Below, piece after piece: positions 48,380-53,582 of a stretch of 53,582 nt of DNA; position 1 is the stretch's first letter, and every line of letters starts with the position of its first letter. This stretch comes from a virus: positions 1 through 53,582 of IMG/VR virus record IMGVR_UViG_3300017971_000344; one strand, 5' to 3'. The position numbers and the translations under genes are program-made. The notes under the pieces were generated by a model. That model saw only the letters and a list, made by a program, of their open reading frames with translations, was not told the DNA's origin and ran no database searches.

Positions 48380-49696
48380 ATGAGAACTCGTTTTAGTAAT
48401 CGCCGCCGGCGCCCTGCTCCTCGCGAGCGGATCGCCGAAACCCCTCGACTGCATCGTGGACGCGATCAGTCTCGCCGTCGCCCGAGCCGTGACCGCCACG
48501 CCGAAGATGAAGCGGAAGAGATGCCTCGTAGGCGCCGCAGCCGTCGCTACAACCGTGAAATGGCTGAAGCTCGTGCCGAGCGTCGTGCCCTTCGTAGCCG
48601 TCGCAGTGAGCGCCCGCGTGCTCGCATGTCGGCTGAAGAAGATGAGATGTTGATGGATCTCAACCTGGACGACATCCTTGAGGTGCCGGAGGATGAGATC
48701 GAAGATGCGGCTGAGGAAGCTGAAGGCGAATGCCCCGTAGGTTGCATTCCGGAAGAGAAGGTAGACGAAGCTCTCGAAGAGGTGGAAGAAGCTGTAGAGG
48801 GCGAGGATGAGGAAGAGGGCGAGGAAGAAGAGGAGAAAGAAGAGAAGGAAGCGGCCGTTGAGGCTGCTCCGGTCGAGACCGCCAAGTGGGCTCCTATGTT
48901 CTCCGAAGCCGACATCAACAGGCTCGACAAGACTGCAGACGTTACGCTGATTCCGTTCCTCGACCAGGATGATCCTACCTACGTGGTACTGGCCAATACA
49001 CGCCCTGTGGGTGAGATTCGCATGTCTGACCTCACCGACGTAGACGATCAGGACCGCTACGCCCTGTTCACCGCTGAATCGTTCCCCAAAGGGATCCAGC
49101 AAGCGGTAGAGCAACTTGGTGCCGGCAACGTGCTGAATGACCTTGGTATGCGCTACTTCGCCGAGATGGTGACACAGCGACAGGCCGACTCGGCCGCCAA
49201 GAATCAGGTTCAGGCCGACATGGAAGAGGCCTTCCAGTCCCGTCTGGCGGAACTCAAGCAGAACTTCATCAACAATGTGCTGCTGGCTGTCGAAGCGTCT
49301 AACAAGGACGTACTGGTACGCAATCCTCTTCGTGAAGCTGTTCGTAGCAGTTTCCGTGCTGCGGGCGTGCCGGATGCCGTAACGGTAGATCTGTTTGAGG
49401 ATGCTCTCGAGCAGGCTGGTGCTGACTACTTCATCGCGATGGTCAACAAGGCGGATGAGTGGTTGGGCTTCGAGAAGGAAGCGATGGCTCAGATCGAGCA
49501 GACCATCAAGACGGCCGATCACCGCCGCCCTCAGGCTGAAGCCGAAGTGTACCACGCCCCCGTGGCGCCTTCTGTACCCGCCCGCACGATGCCTCCGCAG
49601 CAGCCCCAGCGGCAGGCCAACACCGAGTGGGACCGCAGCGAAGATCGTTTGCGTGCAGTGTTGCGCAACGCTGGCACCTACAACAAGGGTCGTTAA
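48380..49696 (+). CDS. scaffold/head-core-like protein, 438 aa
   Basis: Residues 1-85 are extremely Arg-rich (RFSNRRRRPAPRER, RRRRSRRYNRE). Residues 95-165 are extremely acidic (EEGEEEEEKEEKE). The C-terminal 260 residues are helical with an ordered domain (YALFTAESFPKGIQQAVEQL). Such charge-segregated proteins act as scaffold or prohead core and are often cleaved during maturation. Strong ribosome site and a very strong terminator after it. It is two genes before the prohead protease. The 495-codon minus-strand frame across it is a shadow. Confidence 0.65.
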   Translation: MRTRFSNRRRRPAPRERIAETPRLHRGRDQSRRRPSRDRHAEDEAEEMPRRRRSRRYNREMAEARAERRALRSRRSERPRARMSAEEDEMLMDLNLDDILEVPEDEIEDAAEEAEGECPVGCIPEEKVDEALEEVEEAVEGEDEEEGEEEEEKEEKEAAVEAAPVETAKWAPMFSEADINRLDKTADVTLIPFLDQDDPTYVVLANTRPVGEIRMSDLTDVDDQDRYALFTAESFPKGIQQAVEQLGAGNVLNDLGMRYFAEMVTQRQADSAAKNQVQADMEEAFQSRLAELKQNFINNVLLAVEASNKDVLVRNPLREAVRSSFRAAGVPDAVTVDLFEDALEQAGADYFIAMVNKADEWLGFEKEAMAQIEQTIKTADHRRPQAEAEVYHAPVAPSVPARTMPPQQPQRQANTEWDRSEDRLRAVLRNAGTYNKGR

Positions 49697-49700
49697 TTTG

Positions 49701-49748
49701 GTTGGTGGGGTGTTGGAGTTTATCCAACACCCCACCAACTTGTTCGGT
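49701..49748 (+). terminator. strong intrinsic terminator
   Basis: GTTGGTGGGGTGTTGGA and TCCAACACCCCACCAAC form a perfect 17-bp stem with a 5-base loop, followed by a T-containing tail. It ends the scaffold-like gene and implies heavy transcription of it. Confidence 0.85.
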
Positions 49749-49757
49749 TTATCAATT

Positions 49758-49812
49758 GGAGCGCACGACTTTTATTTTACTTGGACTGGTCGTTCTTCGG
49801 GTCGTACGCTCC
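49758..49812 (+). other. 12-bp inverted repeat before the head-protein genes
   Basis: GGAGCGCACGAC and GTCGTACGCTCC pair with a single mismatch across a 31-base loop, in the untranslated stretch ahead of the 78-residue gene. It could fold in the mRNA leader. Confidence 0.4.
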
Positions 49813-49841
49813 TTTGGATGAATCGTCACAGGATAAATAGC

Positions 49842-50078
49842 ATGCCCCTTTTTCGTGTTTGGACCAGAGAGTTGAAAGAAGTGGAGATGTCGTACGACGT
49901 CGAAGCTTCAGATGAAGATGAAGCTGCTGACCTGATTGCAGCTTTGCGTGGTTTGGATGATGCTGCGGCCGAACGCTACCTAGCCGAACAGCGAATTGAA
50001 TCCAACTTGGAAGCTCACGAAGACGCTGCTGATGAGTTGCACCTAGAAGGCGTTGACCTGTTGCGGAGAAGCCGATGA
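49842..50078 (+). CDS. small acidic protein, 78 aa
   Basis: ATG at 49842 with AGGAT upstream. MPLFRVWTRELKEVEMSYDV, then EASDEDEAADLIAAL, looks like the short beta-hairpin plus helix proteins common in bacteria and phages. The end is a charged helix. It overlaps the next gene by ATGA. Confidence 0.6.
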   Translation: MPLFRVWTRELKEVEMSYDVEASDEDEAADLIAALRGLDDAAAERYLAEQRIESNLEAHEDAADELHLEGVDLLRRSR

Positions 50079-50884
50079 GTCGTATTGTACAGGCTGGACC
50101 CGGACTGCATGTTGGTGATTATATGTTGGCGCAAACGGTCGATCGAGGAAAAGTGATCGATCGGATGCCCAAGATCATTGACGGACATAGACTGAAAAAA
50201 GTCCGTATTGCCAACAAAGAAGTTGCGGTTGGTGCTGGACTCGAGTCTTGTGCCTGTGACCGCCTTGATATCTCTTGGCTGCCTTTTGCGGCTGAGCAGT
50301 ACCACATCAGCCCTAACATCAAGGACTACACGATTGTAGAGCTGCATTCTGTGGTCGCCGATATTCCGAATCGTAATATGGATTGCATGGACTACCAGGA
50401 ACTTACTACTTGGCGTAGTTTGCATGGCCGTCCATGTTATTCTACTTTTGTGGGTAAACCCTGCCATCAGGACCACGATAATCAGGATGATACCAAAGCA
50501 AAAGGTGTCATCTTCGATGCCAGCTTGGTTCCGTTGACCAAGAACGTAAACGGTAAAACTATTTGGGCGGTGAAAATCTTAAAAGGTTTCGATAGGTCCA
50601 AAGATACTCGTCTGGCTAATTTAGTTCAGCAACGCAATCGTATCGGCCATTCGATGGGTTGTCTAGTTGAGAAGGTCCGTTGTAGTTTGCCTTGGTGCCA
50701 AGCAATCAGCGACGGTGTTTCTACCACTTGCCAACATATTGCGGGTGGTGCAGGCAAAGGCCAAGTCATTAGAAATCATATTGTAGCGGAGCACCTCATT
50801 GACTTCGCCTATGTGGAAGATTCGTCCGTAGAAGATCCCGCTAATGTGGTTTCGTTGACAGACTACATCTGGAACGTAGGATGA
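50075..50884 (+). CDS. prohead maturation protease candidate, 269 aa
   Basis: The segment CYSTFVGKPCHQDHDNQDDTKAKG supplies the candidate His. The segment LKGFDRSKDTRLANLV leads into IGHSMGC, with Ser about 193 as nucleophile. The CSLPWC and CQHIAGG Cys/His set suggests a bound zinc. The HSMG and H-x-N context resembles the phage prohead proteases (T4 gp21-like, herpes-assemblin fold) that trim scaffold and internal proteins. It lies next to scaffold-like genes, as expected. It may process the tagged proteins described in this window. Confidence 0.65.
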   Translation: MSRIVQAGPGLHVGDYMLAQTVDRGKVIDRMPKIIDGHRLKKVRIANKEVAVGAGLESCACDRLDISWLPFAAEQYHISPNIKDYTIVELHSVVADIPNRNMDCMDYQELTTWRSLHGRPCYSTFVGKPCHQDHDNQDDTKAKGVIFDASLVPLTKNVNGKTIWAVKILKGFDRSKDTRLANLVQQRNRIGHSMGCLVEKVRCSLPWCQAISDGVSTTCQHIAGGAGKGQVIRNHIVAEHLIDFAYVEDSSVEDPANVVSLTDYIWNVG

Positions 50885-51525
50885 TCCCAACCACTCAAGA
50901 CATCCTGCAGCGGTTGCTCCGATACCGTAAAGTTGCTGAACGGTCTGCTGTGGCAGCAACTGACGGTGCTGCCAATACTTCGTATGAGGTATTCTCCGTC
51001 GGTGGTACTGATCAGTATCACACCGTATTGACCGCCAAAGCCGCTATCGCGTTAGCCGATACGACAGCAAAACAACAGCCCAACTGCACAGTTGCGGTGT
51101 GGAGTCCACTTCGCGGTTTGATTTATCGTGCTCGGTACGAAACACCCGAAGCCTTGGTAGACGCCTTACTGGATTACATTTGGAACAGCAGTCAGCTGAG
51201 TGGTCAATATAAATCGGTAGCAGCCAACCAAACTGATTTGATGGAAAACGGTACCTATGACGGTCAGGTCGCGTTCAAAGCGTTTTGGCCCGTAGCGGAC
51301 GCTGCGGTTGATCAGTACACACAGCAATACGGCACAGCACAACAGAAGCAATTTCCACACGACATTCGTCAAATGATGGCTGAGAAGATGGTTCGCTTGT
51401 TCGAGCAAGACTACCGAGAACAGCCTGACCGGTTCGAGCAACCAACTGAACCATCAGCTCAACAGACAATTCAAATCGATCCAACGGACTCCGATGGTAA
51501 GACCATCGTCATCAACATAGGCTAA
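50881..51525 (+). CDS. head-assembly-region protein, 214 aa
   Basis: Overlaps the protease by ATGA. It is homologous to the N-terminal half of the 395-residue protein at 51692: both have YEVFS/YEVFA, VWSP, and a FPHDIRQMMAEKMVRLFEQ type helix. The N-terminus is basic. The function is unknown; a head-assembly role comes from position. Confidence 0.62.
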   Translation: MIPTTQDILQRLLRYRKVAERSAVAATDGAANTSYEVFSVGGTDQYHTVLTAKAAIALADTTAKQQPNCTVAVWSPLRGLIYRARYETPEALVDALLDYIWNSSQLSGQYKSVAANQTDLMENGTYDGQVAFKAFWPVADAAVDQYTQQYGTAQQKQFPHDIRQMMAEKMVRLFEQDYREQPDRFEQPTEPSAQQTIQIDPTDSDGKTIVINIG

Positions 51526-51527
51526 CG

Positions 51528-51683
51528 ATGAACGAACTAGAAGACAGACTGAATCAAATTCGCGAACTGGCCGAAGCCGGCTTGGATGCAGCTATAGATG
51601 CACAACCACAAGATCACGAATACCTGATGAGCCTGTTCGCTGACATTTGGGACCTGGCTGATTTGGATGAGCCGCTGCAGTGA
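51528..51683 (+). CDS. small acidic protein, 51 aa
   Basis: ATG two bases after the preceding stop; MNELEDRLNQIRELAEAGLD followed by an acidic end (LFADIWDLADLDEPLQ). It lies in the gap between two paralogs. No family is recognised. Confidence 0.55.
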   Translation: MNELEDRLNQIRELAEAGLDAAIDAQPQDHEYLMSLFADIWDLADLDEPLQ

Positions 51684-51691
51684 GAGGCACC

Positions 51692-52879
51692 ATGAAAACC
51701 TATCGACAACTGAGAACTCGATTACAGCGGTTGCGTCGTCGTAACAAAACTGCCGGCTTGACCGATACCGTCGGAACCTACGAGGTGTTCGCTCAGCAAA
51801 GCAACATCTACCAGCGTTGCGGTTCAGCCCAACAGGCAGCTGCAGTGGCAGATGAATTGGCGCTGTTGAATCCGATGGAAACGTTTCACGTGTGGTCACC
51901 CGACCAACAACATGCTTATGAGGTAAAGGCTATGCCGGAACGACGGGCTGGTTACGATTCGGACGAATCCGTAGCGGCTGAACTGGTAATGCACGTCGAC
52001 AATACTGAGCAGCTGTACAGACAAAAACAATACATCGAAGAAGGCTTGGCCAACAAGATGGCCGCTGGTCGGTTTGACCCTGCATTGGCTTCTAAGGCCT
52101 ACATGGGTCTGCTCAAAGCAGCTGCGCAAAGCTACATTCGTGAGTTTGGATCTCCAGGTGACGCTTGGCACCAAATGTTCCCAATGAACATTAGGAAGCT
52201 AGCTGCAAAGCAACTGTTTGAGCAGTTTGCTGATGAAGTAGAAATTAACCCTCAGGACTTTGCTGGCCGTATGCCGAAGAAGCACCTCCCTGAATGGGAA
52301 AACCGATACCGAAGAAGTTCTACAAACAACCGAGCCAAAAGGCTCCACAACAAAGGAAGTGTATCCATGCCCCGGAAACCTAGCCGTAGGCGCCGTCAGC
52401 GTCTGGCCAACCGTATTGAGCAAGCTCGTTCTAACCGTCAGAACCGGGATCGTAATCGTCAGATGGATCGCCGTGCTGAGCGGGTTGATTCCAAAGAGGA
52501 ACGCCTAAACAAGCGCGTAGCCAGCCTGACCAAGCTGCTGCGTCGTGCTGAGCGTGAGCTGCGCAAGGCTCAACAGCAGCCGCAGCAGGATGATCTGCAA
52601 GAGAGCCGTCAGCGTATTGCTGAACTGCGTAAGCGGTTGGAGCAAGAACGGCGTCCGGTTCGTCGCGCTGCCGCCCGCAGTCGTCGTGTTCGTAGTCGCC
52701 TGGCTCGCCGCTCGGCTGAGCGTCCTATCCGTCGTAAACGTTCGGACGAGCGTGTTGCCAGCGGTCAGCACCGTAAGCCTGCTCGTCCCCAACGTCGCCA
52801 AGCGGCCGTAAAGAAGGAAGCCGCTCCCAAGGTTATTCGCCGTAAGCAAGACGGCAAGCTGTACGTTCGGGTAGACTAA
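51692..52879 (+). CDS. head-assembly protein with Arg-rich C-terminal module, 395 aa
   Basis: Residues 1-210 are paralogous to the protein at 50881. After a linker the C-terminal 170 residues are an Arg/Gln-rich helix (KPSRRRRQRLANRIEQ, RRAERELRKAQQQPQQDD). That part begins at a Met (52367) with its own AAGGAAG ribosome site, so a nested in-frame product is possible, as with the lambda C/Nu3 scaffold. ATG at 51692 behind GAGAGG. Codon use of the C-terminal part differs (many CGT). A terminator follows. Confidence 0.6.
   Translation: MKTYRQLRTRLQRLRRRNKTAGLTDTVGTYEVFAQQSNIYQRCGSAQQAAAVADELALLNPMETFHVWSPDQQHAYEVKAMPERRAGYDSDESVAAELVMHVDNTEQLYRQKQYIEEGLANKMAAGRFDPALASKAYMGLLKAAAQSYIREFGSPGDAWHQMFPMNIRKLAAKQLFEQFADEVEINPQDFAGRMPKKHLPEWENRYRRSSTNNRAKRLHNKGSVSMPRKPSRRRRQRLANRIEQARSNRQNRDRNRQMDRRAERVDSKEERLNKRVASLTKLLRRAERELRKAQQQPQQDDLQESRQRIAELRKRLEQERRPVRRAAARSRRVRSRLARRSAERPIRRKRSDERVASGQHRKPARPQRRQAAVKKEAAPKVIRRKQDGKLYVRVD
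52353..52369 (+). promoter_or_regulatory. internal ribosome site for Arg-rich module
   Basis: AAAGGAAGTGTATCC precedes an in-frame ATG at 52367. A product from here would be a 170-residue basic scaffold-like protein. Confidence 0.4.
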
Positions 52880-52899
52880 CGATTATATTGGTCCTCCTG

Positions 52900-52944
52900 G
52901 GGAACGGAAGCGCCTTAATGTTAATGCTTCCGTTCCCGTTTTTC
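52900..52944 (+). terminator. intrinsic terminator
   Basis: GGGAACGGAAGC and GCTTCCGTTCCC form a 12-bp stem with a 14-base loop, followed by GTTTTTCT. Its T-run is also the left part of a second inverted repeat (52937-52950 with 52976-52989). Confidence 0.85.
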
Positions 52945-52989
52945 TAATCAGGCTTTAGCTGTACGTCGTAAAGTTTGATTAGAAAAACG
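52937..52989 (+). promoter_or_regulatory. 14-bp inverted repeat overlapping terminator tail
   Basis: CGTTTTTCTAATCA and TGATTAGAAAAACG pair across 25 bases that include CGTAAAG. The structure takes up the U-run of the preceding terminator, so the two hairpins compete. It lies directly before the ribosome site of the last gene. Confidence 0.55.
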
Positions 52990-53014
52990 AAACCACCCGA
53001 AGAGGAAAACTCAA

Positions 53015-53582
53015 ATGAAACATAGAAACAAACTACGCCGTCGATTGGCAGCTAAAGAGCAGCGACAGCCGGGTCAGATTTCTTCCACCTTACGTCGTCG
53101 GATGGGGGACGCACTGGCTGACCTGTTCGACGAGTTTGGTCCCGATATCTATGCTGAAGCCATCTTGCAGCTGAAAGACGTTATCCTGGAATCGTTCCAA
53201 AGCGGTTTCGAGCAGCTCGACAGCACTATCAAAGACGAGCTGGGCAAACGTGGCGTTGAGGAAGCTCGTCAGCATATCCGTCAGTGGGCTAGCGAGATTG
53301 TGGAAGATGTGAACCATCATGGTCTCGACGAAGTAGCCGGTGCGCTCGAAGACTATGTTGGTTCTTTGACCGCCGAATTCCAACAGGCAGAAGAGGAAGA
53401 GGGCGGGGACTTGATGGGCATCGAGCCTGATGTCGAGGAAGTTTCAGAGGAAGAGATCGAGGAAGTTCCTGCAGAGGATGCTGCTGAGGATGAAGAACTC
53501 AACCTGGAAGACTTGGGTCTTGAGCTACCTGAGGAAGAAGCTGCGGCTTCGTTTGGTCCTTTGGGCGGCCGTAGGCAGCGCA
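53015..53582 (+). CDS. scaffold/head-core-like protein, truncated by window end
   Basis: ATG at 53015 behind AAGAGG opens 189 codons with no stop before the window edge. It has a basic N-terminus (KHRNKLRRRLAAKEQRQ), a helical middle (YAEAILQLKDVILESF), a strongly acidic stretch (EEVSEEEIEEVPAEDAAEDE), then SFGPLGGRRQR. The same basic-helical-acidic layout as the protein at 48380 suggests another internal head protein, or a capsid protein with a cleaved N-terminal part. Confidence 0.6.
   Translation, partial: MKHRNKLRRRLAAKEQRQPGQISSTLRRRMGDALADLFDEFGPDIYAEAILQLKDVILESFQSGFEQLDSTIKDELGKRGVEEARQHIRQWASEIVEDVNHHGLDEVAGALEDYVGSLTAEFQQAEEEEGGDLMGIEPDVEEVSEEEIEEVPAEDAAEDEELNLEDLGLELPEEEAAASFGPLGGRRQR

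Noticed and set aside
48251-49738. 495-codon open frame on the minus strand
   Set aside because: It is antisense to the scaffold-like gene, whose Arg/Glu-rich codons keep the reverse frame open. It has no ribosome site, and its product is a His/Leu/Arg-rich shadow.
49395-49841. Long N-terminal extension of the 78-residue protein
   Set aside because: The extended frame overlaps the scaffold-like gene and the terminator; the ATG at 49842 starts the recognisable protein.
1-53582. Integrase, transposase or insertion sequence
   Set aside because: No tyrosine or serine recombinase motif, DDE motif or terminal inverted repeat with target duplication was seen, so lysogeny genes are not supported here.
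1-53582. DNA polymerase, primase, helicase, sliding clamp and major capsid genes
   Set aside because: Expected for such a phage, but no frame in the window carries their motifs; they probably lie outside.

Overview
The window is a 53.6 kb stretch of a large tailed double-stranded DNA bacteriophage (Caudoviricetes). The evidence is a packed, almost entirely plus-strand gene order with ATGA and TAATG overlaps, a terminase large subunit, a portal protein, a candidate prohead protease with scaffold-like proteins, and a T4-style replication and recombination set. There is no integrase, transposase or tRNA. Overall GC looks close to 50%. Two weak clues point to a Myxococcota or related deltaproteobacterial host: a Cys-rich lipoprotein module (7065-7325) and a zinc-finger/sigma-region-4-like protein (40750-41361). 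Both resemble sequences I recall from those bacteria.

Layout. (1) 1-1059, minus strand: a 12-bp tandem repeat tract that encodes a chain of short overlapping ORFs, then a SWIM zinc-finger gene. (2) 1140-16899: phage sigma factor, ssDNA-binding protein, RecA, HNH protein, SbcD/gp47-like and SbcC/gp46-like nuclease, clamp-loader ATPase, ATP-dependent DNA ligase, an AT-hook protein and a zinc-finger putative regulator. (3) 17072-23191: virion-type genes, including a domain-shuffled pair of repetitive surface-like proteins, a nucleotidyltransferase-fold protein and a candidate small terminase. (4) 23209-26320: a promoter-rich accessory island. It holds a transglycosylase, two GC-rich genes of cellular type (one DUF6745) with their own sigma70 promoters, a structured RNA, and a single CRISPR-like repeat. 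(5) 26321-33948: small genes, large terminase and portal. (6) 33985-47783: effector-like genes with nucleotidyltransferase, HD-like DUF5662, ParB/sulfiredoxin-like, ADP-ribosyltransferase-like, HExxH metallopeptidase, ASCH, HAD (RNA-repair type) and GNAT-like domains. (7) 47834-53582: scaffold-like proteins, prohead protease and further head-assembly proteins. The major capsid gene is not in view.

The strongest candidates for something new are these. First, the lone CRISPR-like repeat at 26242-26276, behind a TATAAT box and a folded leader, has the form expected of an RNA anti-CRISPR. Second, a short tag of the form M-x-[KR]-[FY]-[KR]-G-x-x-Y-[RVI] recurs at the N-termini and inside several multidomain effector-like proteins. 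It could be a packaging or processing signal for proteins ejected with the DNA, comparable to T4 Alt and the polyvalent proteins. Third, the left-end repeat tract works as a chain of coupled start/stop modules. Fourth, a coiled-coil ORF is nested out of frame inside the 1128-residue protein.

Regulation. Host sigma70 promoters (TTGACA-N17-TAnnnT) are visible at 23252, 24219, 24957, 33950 and 40326. The last two place the predicted transcript start on the ATG, so those genes may be leaderless. Three other short motifs recur between genes: TTGAC-N3/4-GTCAA palindromes, CGTTAYYCTCTA-like boxes and TGTAAAAC. They may be operators or promoters read by the phage sigma factor. All calls come from reading the sequence; no database search was run.
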